The notes: generated by a model from the sequence alone, not told the origin. A stretch of DNA of 64,000 nt from Aureobasidium sp. EXF-3400 (GCA_024195585.1 SWBL01000103.1:1-64000); one strand, 5' to 3'; positions 53,225-64,000 are shown, counted from the stretch's first letter. Made by a program: numbers and translations.

Positions 53225-54081
53225 ATGCATCTGCTTGTAATCGGATCGACATGTACGTTCCAGAATCCAAAATGACTGTACAGCTCGACACGTTGCTGAC
53301 TAATATGCTTCCTAGCTCCCTCCGGGTTGGAATTCATTACAACCGCCCTAGAAGCCGGACTTGAGATGACTCTTCTCGTGCGTTCGCCTTCGAAGCTTCC
53401 CAAAACCGTAGTTGGAGTTCCGGATGTGCATATTATCGAAGGCAGATTCGACAGCATCGAGGCGATCACCAGCTGCGTGACCAGTGGTGCAGACACCATC
53501 GTTTCGTTCGCTGGTCCTGTACCAGCAAATAAAGGAGCCGGAACTGTGAGTACTATTCAGACAGGGACCCAGGAACTAATGAACTGACCAATGTGCACAA
53601 ATAGCCGATCAAAGACTTCTACGAAAACCTGTTCAAGATCGCTAAAGACAACCCAAGGAGCGCGATCAATCGAGCTCTGATTCTTTCAACGCCATCTTAC
53701 CTCATGGAGGGCGAGAAAAGATCCTGGACGTTCAACGTCTTGGTATTCATTCTCGAGAAAATTATGGCTTTTGCAGTGGCTGACATCAGAGCTTACGGCG
53801 CCTTGACCACAAAGCAACCATTGAACCAAATCCAGTGGACTCTATTCAGGTATGTCTCTTTTCAAAGGCATATGGTATCCATAGGACAGAAGCTAATGCT
53901 ACGCAGAGTTCCGCTGCTGAATAATGGAGATGCCAAACCTGTGCATGCGTCGATCATAGGTGATGGTACGGAGTCTTTGCATTTGACAAGAAAGAGTATG
54001 GCTCAATGGTTATTGCAGGAGCTGAAGGAGAGGGAGTGGGTGGGAAAAGCACCCATGATCTCGAATTCTGGATGGATGTGA
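53225..54081 (+). CDS. NmrA-like NAD(P)-binding protein
   Basis: Four exons: 53225-53252, 53316-53545, 53605-53849 and 53907-54081, giving 225 residues. The 28-nt first exon plus exon 2 form MHLLVIGSTSPSGLEFITTA, a Rossmann start of the atypical SDR/NmrA-like (NAD(P)-bd_11) class, then LLVRSPSKLP (Arg after strand 2, NADP-type) and GADTIVSFAGPVP. Typical SDR catalytic YXXXK is not evident; the active-site Tyr is present only as PSYLMEGEKRS (Y..(x)..K region) and may be non-functional. Related proteins are reductases or redox sensors. The function is not assignable beyond NAD(P) binding. The short first exon is supported by frame and a good branch site (GCTGACTAAT). Confidence 0.8.
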
Positions 54082-54460
54082 TTATCAGAATGTTGGGAAG
54101 GTCTCTCTATTCGTTGGGCATAACATTGATTATGGGTAGCTGTAAGCTTTGATCATAATCATACGCAGACGCCTTCTACTCCTCTGTTCCGAGTGGTTCT
54201 ATCTAGAGTTCTATACTACCATAGAACGCTACGTCGAAGATCCCAGACCGGCCGTTGTCTCTGTATCTGCACAAAGTGTAGATAAGGTTGGGCGTCCAAC
54301 AGCGCGGAAAGATGCCGCTCATTGAAAGGGTCTCGTGGTCAGGAAGCGGGGTGGCCGTCCGGGGTAGAGCGGGGAAGGATGAACTTCCTTGAGCCCGTAA
54401 TAGGGATGGACAACCTAGAGTTCATGGCATACGGAATGAGGCCGCCTACCGTTCGAAAGC
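54082..54460. other. Intergenic region upstream of GMC gene
   Basis: About 380 nt, with no gene recognised. It ends at the TATA box at 54461. Confidence 0.4.
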
Positions 54461-54466
54461 TATAAA
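54461..54466 (+). promoter_or_regulatory. TATA box of the GMC oxidoreductase gene
   Basis: TATAAA only 10 nt before the upstream ATG 54476. Transcription would start after that codon, so ATG 54536 is the more likely start. Confidence 0.5.
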
Positions 54467-54535
54467 GCCGGATCCATGTATCCTCTGGGACGAGGGGCAT
54501 CGACCAGCACAAAGAAGAAAGCTGACCTCGTACCA

Positions 54536-56505
54536 ATGATGACAGACCCCGAATACGACTACATAGTCTGCGGCGGAGGCACATCCGGTTGTGTCGTCGC
54601 AGCGCGCCTGGCAGAAGACCCCTCCCTTCGTATCCTCCTGGTCGAAGCCGGGGCCCACAATGAGAATCTCGAGAACGTCCACATGGTCGGAGGATGGTCA
54701 AAGAACTTTGATACCCCTCAAGATTGGAATATCGTCACAGAGCCCACACCGGGCATTGACAATCGTCAGGTCAAGGTGAGCAGAGGTAGGTTCCTGGGTG
54801 GCAGTAGTGGCGTCAATGGTACGCTCTGTATCCGAGGAACGGAGCAGGATTATGATGATTGGGAATTGGAAGGTTGGAGTGGGAAGGAGATGTTTGAGGC
54901 CATGAGAAAGGTGAGTATGTATGTGTGCAGCAGTGGATCAGCACTAACAAGGAACGATAGTCTGAGACATTCCATAACAAAGACTGGTTCGAAGCCAACG
55001 AAGGAGTGCACGGTACCGATGGACCCCTCCACATTGAGCCTCACGACTTGGCACCAATCTCAGAAAGGCTGCTTGAATCTTTCCAAAGTCATGGTATGCC
55101 TCTTCACCCTGACATGTTTACCACCGGAGAGACAGCTCAAGGTTGCGGACATGCTCCCCGTACGGTGTACCAAGGCTTGAGAACCACCGGTGCCGACTTT
55201 GTCACCAAGGACCAAACAAAAGCCAACATCGAGATACTGGTCAACACTGTTGTGGACAAGATAAACTTCCGAGACATGGACGGACAGATGGTGGCCCGGA
55301 GTGTTGATCTTGTCGGGCCAGACGGTACACGCAAGACCGTACATGCAAAGTCTGAGATCATCATCTCTGGTGGAGCATACTGTACACCTCCAATACTTCT
55401 TCGCTCTGGTATTGGGCCCCGCGATGATCTAGAGAAGATGGGCATCGAATGCTTGGTTGATGCACCTGGAGTCGGACAAAATCTGCTTGATCACCTCATC
55501 GTCTTTGTGTTCTATGAGACAGAAAAGGCTGGACTGACGACTGATCATCATGTCTACCATGGTGATAGCCTTGCTACAACCTATGCTCAGTGGCAGAAGG
55601 AAAAGACAGGATTTCTCTCCACATTCCCATTTGGAGCATTCGCTTTCGCTCGACTTGACGAAAGACTGAAGGAGGAATCGACCTGGCAAGAAGCCATGAA
55701 ATCAGCCGGGCCGGGAAGAGATGCGATGGGCTTGACTAAGAGTCAGCCAAACGTCGAGTATTTCACGACAGAGTGTTATGGGTGAGGTTACGAAACTACA
55801 CGAAGTATTGGCAATCTGGGCTGACTAGGTATCCAGTGGACCGAAGCAATATGCAGACTTTCCGATTGACAACAAGCACGCCTTCGCCATGATCACGGAG
55901 CTGTTCAGTCCAAGATCGAAAGGTACTGTTGTTTTGAAGTCGAAGGAACCGCTGGACAATCCCATCGTGGACCACAACTATCTGTCAGACCCATTGGATC
56001 TGCTGGTCTTGACGGAAGGAGTGCGTATGGGCAACGAAGTGGTCATGCAGGGTAAAGGGACGAAAGACATTGTGAAAGGATCTTGGCCAGGTAAGTACTC
56101 GTTTCTCTATTTGTCTTTTTCAATTCATCTTCGGGAGACGAGCTAAGCATAGCAACAGCAAAACTCACCCATCATGCATTCACTGAACGCGAAGAGTGGA
56201 TCCCCCACGTCAAGCAGCATGCTACGACTTGTTATCATGCAGCAGGAACAGCAAAAATGGGCAAAGCATCAGACAAGATGGCTGTGCTGGACGAGAAGCT
56301 TCAAGTACGGGGTGTCAAAGGACTAAGAGTGGCAGATTGTTCTGTCATGCCAACATTGCATGGCGGTCATACTCAGATGCCAGCATACGGAATTGGCGAG
56401 CAGTGCGCCAAGTTTATCAAGCAGACTATCAGGTCAACATCGAATGAGCTAGAGAGAATGGATAGTGCCATGCAAGTGGAACAAGACTGTCCCAAGTTGA
56501 GGTAG
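54536..56505 (+). CDS. GMC-family FAD oxidoreductase
   Basis: Exons 54536-54910, 54961-55781, 55837-56090 and 56159-56505, giving 598 residues (618 from ATG 54476). The FAD motif YDYIVCGGGTSGCVVAARL is near the N-terminus. GMC signature 1 is GRFLGGSSGVNGTLCIRGTE and signature 2 GGAYCTPPILLRSGIGP. APGVGQNLLDHLI follows, and the catalytic pair is probably His in TCYHAAGTAKMG and His in MPTLHGGHTQMPAYG. GMC enzymes oxidise alcohols, sugars or choline-type substrates with O2 or quinones. There is no signal peptide, so it is probably intracellular, nearer to the alcohol-oxidase/choline-dehydrogenase side than to secreted glucose oxidases. Substrate unknown. The start choice rests on the TATA position and the two consecutive Met codons MMTDPEYDY. 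Confidence 0.9.
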
Positions 56506-56791
56506 ATCAAGGACAGAATAAGAACAGCGTACTGTGGCAGATTCGTGCAAAATAATCAGACGCCGCGATAATCCCTTATCATCCGAGCCCGTATCGCAAG
56601 CACTTGCGTGTCGCTTTCAGCCTCAGATTGTCTTATCTTGCGGGGCTTATGCAACGTTCTATGGCACGAGGCATTAGACCGCACTGGACTATGTAACCAG
56701 CCGGCCATCCGGCCGATCCTTCAAAATAACAAACACTTCATTACAATAACAACGTCTACCAACTCATGCAAAAACCCTTGTGTTTGAAATC

Positions 56792-57717
56792 ATGCTCGAG
56801 GGACTCCTAGAACGCTGTAAAGCAATTATAGAGCTGGTAGAACCCATACAGCACGCCTTGTGGTGTAAGCCCCCATACATGGTATACCTCTGTAATGCTC
56901 AGCTGATTGCTGATATCCGCTGATTCAGGTCTGCTTCAATGCATATCATCTGGAAATTTCACTGGAGCCCGAGAGCACGCTTTTGCGATTTGGTACACGA
57001 CCTTAGGTATGCTCTTGACCGCCAATGACCAGATATGACTACTCATATGCAGATCAAGGCCATCACTTTGCAAGATTCGAAGAAGAATGCACACCAGTCC
57101 CTCGTCTGGTCTCTCAAGCGACAGGTATAACACTTGAACTTCGACCAGGTTCTGGCAACCAATCATCACGACTCGATGCACGTTCTGTGACAAGCGTTTA
57201 CGGTATTGAGCCAAACGTGCATTTCCACAGTGTTTTGAGAATGGAATTGAGCGAGATGCCGGATCTGAGTGACAAGTATACCATAGTCAGTGCAAAGCTA
57301 GAAGACGAGCAGAGTCTTCGAGCACATGGAATTGAACCTGGCACTGTGGATACAGTACTCTGCATGCAAGTACTTTGCTCTGTCGAGGATCCAAACGCCG
57401 TGGCAAAGCAGATCTATCGGCTACTCAAACCAGGCGGACACTTTCTACATTGGGAACATCGTCGCAGCTCGAACGCCATAACAAGTATGGTACAAAGTAT
57501 GTACATACCACCTCTCGTGCTCCGCAACGTAACTGATACTATGGTAGGGATGTGGGACATGGTATGGAAGCCATTGATCGGAGGTTGCTCTCTGACTGCA
57601 AAGATCGACCAGGCGGTGCAGAATGCAGGGCCTTGGGTGGTCAAGGAGTCAGGTCATGAAGGCGATCCTTACAACATGATGCCTCGATCATGGGCACATT
57701 TGATCAAACCTGAGTAG
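56792..57717 (+). CDS. Class I SAM-dependent methyltransferase, METTL7-like
   Basis: Three exons: 56792-56864, 56929-57006 and 57053-57717, giving 271 residues. Exon 2 encodes AREHAFAIWY, the segment before the methyltransferase fold in METTL7-type proteins. Exon 3 has ITLELRPGSGNQ (motif I, ELGPGSGNQ with Arg for Gly), SVYGIEPN (acidic post-II), VDTVLCMQVLCSVEDP and RLLKPGGHFLHWEH (motif III). Family members methylate thiols or small molecules, and many fungal ones sit in metabolic clusters. The N-terminus has only a weak hydrophobic part, unlike membrane-anchored METTL7. The first two exons are short and rest on splice signals and frame; exon 3 is secure. It converges on the M3 peptidase, 123 nt away. 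Confidence 0.82.
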
Positions 57718-57840
57718 CTGCTATCTATGCTATGCCCAAGTCATAAAGCTGAATCAAATTTATCTAGGCAACAGCGACTGTGTTTTGTCGATCAAGCTGT
57801 GTACTACGACTACGATTGCCTAGACTTGTACTGCGAACGT

Positions 57841-60120
57841 TCACTGCAAGCCCATGTCCTTGTAAAAAGCCTCTGCACTAGGTTCCCTTTCCAAGAATTC
57901 CACCAATGTAGTCATTTCATCAACACTAGCTCCCTTCTCCAGCATCATGCGTCTGTATCTCCTGCCTTGGATCGCATTCATTGGATCATCTTTGAAGACA
58001 GAGTAAAACATATCCGCAGCATAGACTCTCGAACTGCGCAACGCGTTAGTCGAGACCCTAACCTCTAACAACAACAAAGCATCAAGCCTGGAAGAGAGAG
58101 AAACAAACAAGACACGTACTACAAATATCCATAGAAGCCTGCGTCATAGACTCGAATCACAGCGTTGAAACTCGAGTATCCCAGTCCATTATAGTCGTCC
58201 CCAGTATCGAGGAAGGAAATCTGTCCTTGGAGTTTATTCCACTGCTCCCCGATATCCATATCTTGGATTTCTTGCACAGAGGATGGTTGATGCACAATCA
58301 TATCAAAGTAACTGCGATGCAAAAGACGAGATTGGAAAAGACTTCCGTTAACGTTTTTGGCCGTGACGAGTTTCTCGATGGTGGTGAGGGGGATGTGTTT
58401 CTCTGGTTGAGCTTCTACGTCGGGGTTTTCTTGTTTCCAGGTCTCGAGGTAGGATGGTGAAAGATGAGTGTAGTGGTTGCTGAGCGATTGCAGCAATTCT
58501 GGGATCCAGCACCAGAATTCCAACATTTGGGAGGGAGCTTCGCAAAAGTCGTCGACGGTGGCTGTGCCGTGGAAGGCAGAGTACTTCGTGCGGGCAACGA
58601 GGTCATGAATGCCATGGCCTAGCTCGTGAAAGAAGAGCAAGACTTGATCATGCGTGAGGAGTGAAGGTTTGGTGATAGTGGGTTTGGATAGGTTGCATAT
58701 GAGTGCGGTGGCTGGGTAATGGCGTAAGCCATCCTCTTGCTCGAAACCCTGTAGAAGTGTCAGTAAACTACGGGTGTTAGAGGCATGGCTAAGGAGAGTG
58801 ATTTACGCATTGCAGGTTCATGTTACACATGCCTCCATATTTCCCTGATCGTGGATAGAGGTCGAGATAGAGGTACCCTACAAAGGCACCGCCTTCTTTT
58901 TCATCATCCCAGACGGCATACATCTGGACGTCTTCTTGCCAAACGAGATCTCCACCTTGACCAGTGGATGACAAAGCGTCTTTGTCCTCTCCAACGATCT
59001 CTTCGAACACCAAACCGAAGAGATGAGAGAAGATACCCAAGACACCCGTGACCGTTGTTTCCAGAGGGAAGAACTCCGCAACCTGTTGTCGATCAATCGA
59101 AGATTCCTTCTCAAGCATCATACGATTGTAAAACGGTTGATCCCAGAGATACATCTTGCCATCAGAAACCTCACCACGAGCTTCCAGATCTTGACTCTTG
59201 AGTATCTTCAACTCATCTACCTCAGCTTTAACTCGAGCAGAAAGCCTCGAGTGCAAGTCGTCAAGGAACCCCATTACAGCATCTGGAGTTTTGGCCATCT
59301 TGTCCTCGATCCTAAAAGCAGCGTGATTGGCATATCCAAGAAGTTGAGCAGATTCTTGTCGCAGAACCATGATTTCCTTGAATGCAGAGATGTTCTTAGG
59401 ACACCTGTTGTCGTAGGCAGTGTAGTAAACACGACGGGTCTCACTGTTTGTCGCGTACTTCAAGACTGTGGAGACATGTGGGAAGCCAAAGGGCAGCAGC
59501 ACTTTCCCGTCGTGCTCGCCTGTTCCCCGAGTCAGGGATGAAGCCAAGTCACTGGGTAGACCAGCCAATTCCTCGAGCTCAAACCATACACCTTTGTTCC
59601 CGTCTCTCAGATTCTTCTCGAAGTCGCTTGCCAATTGATGAAGCTGTTTTTGAATCTCCTTGAAGCGTTCGCGTTTCTCCGTTGTCACGCCAAGACCATT
59701 CCGCAGGAAATTCCTCTGGTATCTTTCCAAAAGTCTCTTGTCCTCAGCCTCCAGATCCTTGTTCTTCTTGACTACCGCATCGACCAGTTCGAACATGCCC
59801 TCATGAGTATTCGTCTCGATCTCAAAGTCTGCATACAGCTTCTTCGCCTCGGTAGAAGCATCTTGCAAGCTTTCATCTGGAGAGACTGCCTCATAGAAGC
59901 TCAGTATGGGCAGTTGACGAGAAACAGAATCCTGATTCCGAGCAAGTGGTAAGATGACGTTAGAGAAAACAGCGGTTTCTGGGTTGATGGTCGCCAAGAT
60001 GGTTTCTTGAACTTTCCGTGATTGTTTGATCAGGCGCTCGACTTCTGGAATGATTGTGCTTGCATCCGTGGTGAACACCGGTGGTTTTTGAGGTGGTGTG
60101 CGGGTCTTGCTGCGAGACAT
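57841..60120 (-). CDS. M3 family metallo-oligopeptidase (saccharolysin/thimet type)
   Basis: Three exons: 60120-58807, 58748-58120 and 58033-57841, giving 711 residues from ATG 60118-60120. The zinc site HELGHGIHDL (HEXXH) lies in FFHELGHGIHDLVARTKYSA, with the third ligand Glu downstream in DDFCEAPSQMLEFW. The C-terminal helical part is NAVIRVYDAGFYGYLY joined to SRVYAADMF. The length and order match the M3A oligopeptidases (yeast Prd1), cytosolic or mitochondrial intermembrane-space enzymes that degrade short peptides, including presequence fragments. There is no clear mitochondrial presequence; the N-terminus is Ser/Arg-rich (MSRSKTRTPP), so dual location is possible. The gene looks complete and unremarkable. 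Confidence 0.95.
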
Positions 60121-61567
60121 TCTTGAGGACGAAAATGGTGCGTTGTCCTTGTTCAAACTCTGGTCAAGATAACCCTGGAAACCTGGCAAGGTGTGGTCGA
60201 ATGTCGAGGTTCGAAAACCTCTAAGGTTTTATAGACGAGGATATAGGAGAAGACACAGAGCACTACTACTGAATTGGAAGGAGAGTCGGTGTGTAGTCGG
60301 ATAAACAAGCCTTTATGGTAGGGACACTGATAGGCGTCTCATTAGCGCACCAGGGTCTCGGATCCCGGCAACCCCTGATGAACATCTGGGGTCAAAGTCC
60401 CGAGGGCATGCAATCTTGACCGCTCGACGTTGCTGTGTGCCAGTATTAGCAAATGTTCTTGAGCTGGGAGTCTTGAGTTTGCTAAGGTAAGATAAGGTAA
60501 GTGGTGTTCATAAAGAGACATAAAGCTTCGCTGAAGACCTGATCATGGACTAAGCACCACAAGACAAATCCAAGACACAGCGAGCAACCTCCATCGAGTA
60601 CTGTCAAGCATTCCTAGTCACACGTCTTTCCTTGGACTTTCGGGTGTGTTAATTCTCTTGCATGTCTAAGAGGTCTGGATAACTACCCTTTATGTCTTTT
60701 CTCTTCCGACCTCTCATGAACAGCGAGCCTAAGCTTTACTTCTTCCCTTCTCTGAGCCTAAATTTCTTAGCGCGACAAGCCATACTGACTCCTGACTGAA
60801 CGAACATCACATATCCCTTTTCTGTGGGGCATAAGACAGCAAACAAACTACTCATCCGACTGAATTGCAACCGCCGACGCGTTTCGATCTCGCCAACCGC
60901 GACAGGGTGCACCTCCCAACCAGCAAGATCAGACTTGATTGCTCGGTCTCAAGGCCAATAGCGACACTATCCTCTCTATTGCTGTATTAGAGAGACCTTC
61001 TCGGTTGTCTAATGATACTGCATACTTCTTAAGCCGAAAACATGCGCTCTTCGTTGGAGTTATTTCTTCTTCTTCTTCCTTCACAATCCATCCGGATCCT
61101 TGGAGGCTTACATGGACAAATCCAGACCTGCTGTGTATCTCACCAACAAAACGCAACCACAACAGACTCAAGATGAATTGTCCTCCGTCCTCTAGACCGA
61201 ATCAATTCACCCAGAAGACCCTCCACATTCTTCATGGGTAATTGTCTTCTCTAATCCCACCCTTATCGAGTTTTCAAATTTATCCACCAAAAAGCCAACT
61301 ATGCACCCGCACCCCTAAGCGAGAACCACCGAAAAAAGATACAGCACAGCAACAAATTCATGAGCAAAAATTCCATCCATCGATTATGCCCCCATCTCAC
61401 CTTAAAGCATCCTCCACCACCTTCGAATTCCTCTCACCTCCGACTCCCGGGAAAGCTCTTCCAAACCAGCTCAACATTTCCTCACTCACTAGTCGATGCA
61501 AAAGTACATATTGTTTTTTTCTTCCCGAGCCTGCCAGTCAACAGCCACAGAGAGCACAGCTCTTATA
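60121..61567. other. Intergenic region upstream of M3 peptidase and tRNA gene
   Basis: About 1.4 kb, with TAAGGTAAGATAAGGTAAG short repeats near 60484-60500 and a pyrimidine-rich stretch at 61240-61560. Plus-strand frames here are Pro/Ser/Thr-rich low-complexity readings. No gene is supported. Confidence 0.5.
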
Positions 61568-61666
61568 TCTTCCGTGGCGCAATTGGCTAGCGCGTTCGAC
61601 TGTTAAGATTTACTTGTGCCAAGTCAGACTATCGAGAGGTTGACAGTTCAAGCCTGTCCGGGAGAG
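61568..61666 (+). tRNA. tRNA-Asn (anticodon GUU) with 25-nt intron
   Basis: The cloverleaf is readable by eye. Acceptor TCTTCCG (61568-61574) pairs with CGGGAGA (61659-61665, one G-U), with discriminator G 61666. The D-arm is GCGC/GCGC with loop AATTGGCTA. Anticodon stem TTCGA pairs with TCGAG across the intron, and the loop is CTGTTAA with anticodon GTT. The variable loop is AGGTT and the T-arm GACAG-TTCAAGC-CTGTC. The 25-nt insertion (starting AGATTTACTT) sits one base 3' of the anticodon, the canonical site for eukaryotic tRNA introns. A T5 run at 61672 ends the transcript. Confidence 0.93.
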
Positions 61667-61671
61667 CTTCC

Positions 61672-61676
61672 TTTTT
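61672..61676 (+). terminator. RNA polymerase III terminator
   Basis: TTTTT six nucleotides after the mature tRNA 3' end. Confidence 0.75.
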
Positions 61677-62002
61677 GTGGTTTTGCGCGAGGGTGTTGCT
61701 CATGACAGGGACAGGGATTGCAAAAGTTTTGCTGTGTGGAGCAAGGTTGGAAGCTTTGCATATGTGTTGGGATTTAAGCGGGGGCGCTCGCTTCGGGCAA
61801 GGGAGCAAGTTGACGATTTCTGCCTGAGTTGGCTCGCAATCTTTGCCTGAACTGCTAGCACGGTTCTTTTTGCAAAAGTAATGCTCTGATCGCATGAGAG
61901 AAACACGAAAAACAAGGTGTCGTATACTGTGAGTAGAAAAAGTGATACGGCCTGTCATTTTGCATTGCATGACCCCCCTCATTCCCACTTGTGAATTATT
62001 TC
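61677..62002. other. Short intergenic region
   Basis: About 330 nt between the tRNA gene and the MEMO1 gene's 3' end. Nothing is recognised. Confidence 0.4.
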
Positions 62003-63092
62003 TCAGATAACAGCGAAAGCGCTAGCATAACTAACACTACTATCCTCCACCTTCATGCACTCACTACTGCGTTCATACCTCACAAACTTGAACCTGGCAG
62101 GACTGTCCAACACCTCCATGGCAGCCATAACAAGACCAATAGGATGGCGTCCACAAACCGTGTTTCCCGTTTGCTGCAACACATCCAGCCAAGCGTCATG
62201 ACTGCCACTCTCACAAGCATCGATACATTGGAAATCGATGTTTTTGATGCTGGCGTGGATGGGAGGGTTGGTGGGTGTTTTGGAGCGCGGGGTGAGGTCG
62301 ACGGGATTGCCAGAGGAAGACTCGTAGTAGGTGTAGCGGAAACGCAAGCCCCAGTGTGCAAAGTCCGAACTGATGACAAAGGCATTGGAGGGATCTTGGA
62401 GGTATGGTGCTAGCAGTTGACCGAATTGTTTTTCGGTGGCCGCGTTTGTGTTGCCGACCATGATAGGTACGAGTTTTGGGAATGCAGATTCCGAGGGAAA
62501 TGATCTAGATTTTGTAAGTCAGTGACCTTACATCTTCCAGAGCAGATAGAAAACCAAATCACCTGGAGAGGGTTTTGTAGATGTAAGGTAAGTGCATCTC
62601 CAGACTGTGTTCATCTTCATCGACGCTCTGGCTCATCCATTGGAACTTTCCAGTGTCGTAGAGTTGGTTTGTGGTTTCTCTATCAACAGTCAAGTCTCCC
62701 AGAGGAGTTGCGTATTTGGCGCATTGACTGAGAGCACATTTGGAAAGGTAGAAGTGGTGTGAAGGACCGAGTAAGAAGACTCGCTTTGCTTTTGAGATAT
62801 CCCAAGAGCGATAGGCCCATGCAGCTGCAGGACCAGAGTAGGAGTATCCAGCATGACTTGAAAATGTGTTAGTAAATGGTGCACTCGATTATGATGAGAG
62901 AGTGTATTACGGAGCAATGATAACTCTAGCACCGGGTACAGGCAGAGCGCTCTGAGATTCCTGAGACGAGACCTGACCGATAGGTGTAATAGGAGGATCA
63001 ACTTTGGATAACCAACCGTCTAGTTGGCTTGAAAGTTGTGATTTGGAAGAGCTATACCAGCTTCCGGCGTGAGTTGGTTCGCGGGTTGACAT
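62003..63092 (-). CDS. MEMO1 family protein
   Basis: Three exons: 63092-62911, 62856-62563 and 62504-62003, giving 325 residues. Characteristic motifs of the MEMO1/extradiol-dioxygenase-like fold: REPTHAGSWYSSSKSQL at the N-terminus, IIAPHAGYSYSGPAAAWAYR joined by splicing, VFLLGPSHH, DEDEHSLEMHLPYI (HSLEMHLP), LVPIMVGNT, FVISSDFAHWG and CGRHPIGLVM. MEMO proteins bind copper/iron and have reported redox or signalling roles; the His and Asp/Cys metal ligands are all present. It is cytosolic, conserved and single-copy in fungi. The gene is divergent from the next gene over 312 nt. Confidence 0.95.
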
Positions 63093-63404
63093 GGTTGCTA
63101 GGTATCTTGTGCTTAGTTTGAGAATGGACTTTATGATTATGCCAACAGATGTGCCGAGATGTGAGGGTCTAGAGGACAAGGATGACGACTTGGTATCTTG
63201 AACTGTGTATCTCCTTCTCAGAAGGCCACTAAACCGTCTATCAAAGGTGAGGAGGAGAAGGTGAGTGGCTTCATGTGATAGCGAGTGACGCAAGCGGGGA
63301 AGGCGCGTGTTCCTCGGTGTTTCCACTTTCTCTTTGACGCGCTGCCAGGTGCAGTCACTCCAAGCCACTCAGGTACTCGCATCACCAATCGCTTCACAGC
63401 AACA
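63093..63404. promoter_or_regulatory. Divergent promoter region (MEMO1 / following gene)
   Basis: A 312-nt gap between two divergent starts. No TATA-like element is obvious. Confidence 0.4.
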
Positions 63405-64000
63405 ATGTCCACAAAACGCAAACGCTCCACTGGCTCACTGTTCACAACCTCTGCGGTCGAAGCTTCATCACCGACGCCTTTCTTCACTTCTCCAGCGCTT
63501 CTACCAACCTTCTTTGCGCAGAGCAAAGGCCACGACCCGCAATCCTCTCCAATCGCCTGGAAACAAGGCAATCCCCACCAAGCACACCAAGACGAGGATA
63601 GAACATCACAGACCCTGAACAGTCGAACGCAGAAACGCCATCGCGATGGCCGACCCGAAGAATCCCAAATCCACGGTACGTTTTCGAGTCCCATCTTCGC
63701 ACCCTGCTGTCCTTCTCTTTCTACGGCTCCATAATAACGATAAGTGTCTTCTAGAATCAACAGTCCAAAAACTCTTCCACGCGCAAAAACACCACCCCCA
63801 CGCCTCTCCGCTACCATCACATCCCCAGCTCCCACAAAACCTACCACAAGATACGCCATCGCAAAGATCAACATTACATTCCTTCTGGCAGCTGCCACAG
63901 ACCTCGCAACACGGCACACCGTTACAGATTCCGCAACAAGAGGTTTTGACGTGTGAGGGCTGTGATGGGGTTTTGATGTCTGAATACGGCATGGATACCT
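63405..64000 (+). CDS. Hypothetical protein, 5' part (cut by window end)
   Basis: Exon 1 63405-63675 and exon 2 from 63755 to beyond 64000; the 79-nt intron keeps phase. The protein starts MSTKRKRSTGSLFTTSA and is Ser/Pro/Gln/His-rich (low complexity, probably disordered). Near the window end it reads QQEVLTCEGCDGVLMS, a CXXC that may begin a small metal-binding motif. It looks like a nuclear or regulatory fungal protein. No family can be named from this part. Confidence 0.7.

Noticed and set aside
61242..61643. Plus-strand frame of 133 codons covering the tRNA gene
   Set aside because: Pro/Ser/Lys-rich chance frame that runs through the tRNA; the tRNA fold is unambiguous.

Overview
The window is chromosomal DNA of a filamentous ascomycete (Pezizomycotina). 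It has dense, mostly single-copy genes on both strands and short GT-AG introns (about 40-90 nt) with CTRAC-type branch sites. Fungus-specific families are present: Zn(II)2Cys6 regulators, a PTH11/SAT4-type membrane protein, a class II hydrophobin, an EthD protein, a GMC oxidoreductase, and AIM6- and Dal81/TamA-like proteins. All gene models were built by hand by joining frames at splice signals; every multi-exon model given as intact closes in frame.

Layout. 1-4.6 kb: a low-affinity iron permease and an AIM6-like phosphodiesterase. 4.6-6.9 kb: an unidentified reading frame, then a transporter graveyard made of a POT/PTR2 peptide-transporter pseudogene abutting a sugar-transporter pseudogene. 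7.5-15.4 kb: an apparent nitrogen-use block with an APC (choline/GABA-type) permease, a second POT relic, a Dal81/TamA-like regulator carrying an in-frame TAA, an HSL-type alpha/beta hydrolase and a D-amino-acid oxidase. 15.4-26 kb: a SAT4/PTH11-like protein, a secreted protein of unknown family, a four-span membrane protein, a secreted EthD protein and a DUF2985 protein. 26-32.2 kb: a GT28/sterol-glucosyltransferase-like enzyme and an Mtr-like amino-acid transporter. 32.5-33.0 kb: a TA-flanked, AT-rich inverted-repeat element that looks like a non-autonomous Tc1/mariner-type MITE. 33-40.7 kb: a conserved unknown protein, a class II hydrophobin, a beta-propeller protein, a relic with stop codons, a hairpin-rich stretch and a CDF cation transporter. 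41-57.7 kb: a run of metabolic genes with no large synthase (sugar porter, Zn2Cys6 regulator, SDR, L-arabinitol-4-dehydrogenase-like enzyme, SDR, epoxide hydrolase, NmrA-like protein, GMC oxidoreductase, methyltransferase). 57.8-64 kb: housekeeping genes (M3 oligopeptidase, an intron-containing tRNA-Asn, a MEMO1 homologue) and the 5' part of one more gene cut by the window edge.

Two functional blocks stand out. In the first (7.5-15.4 kb), a permease of the type that Dal81-class regulators control in yeast lies beside a Dal81/TamA-like regulator and a D-amino-acid oxidase, suggesting uptake and deamination of unusual nitrogen sources. In the second (41-57.7 kb), a sugar porter and a regulator precede a polyol dehydrogenase flanked by two SDRs, suggesting pentose/polyol catabolism. 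The epoxide hydrolase, GMC enzyme and methyltransferase further on could extend this into a small backbone-less metabolic cluster. I saw no CRISPR array, no bacterial-type feature and no viral gene. Stop codons in several relics look like C-to-T changes, which fits but does not prove repeat-induced point mutation (RIP).
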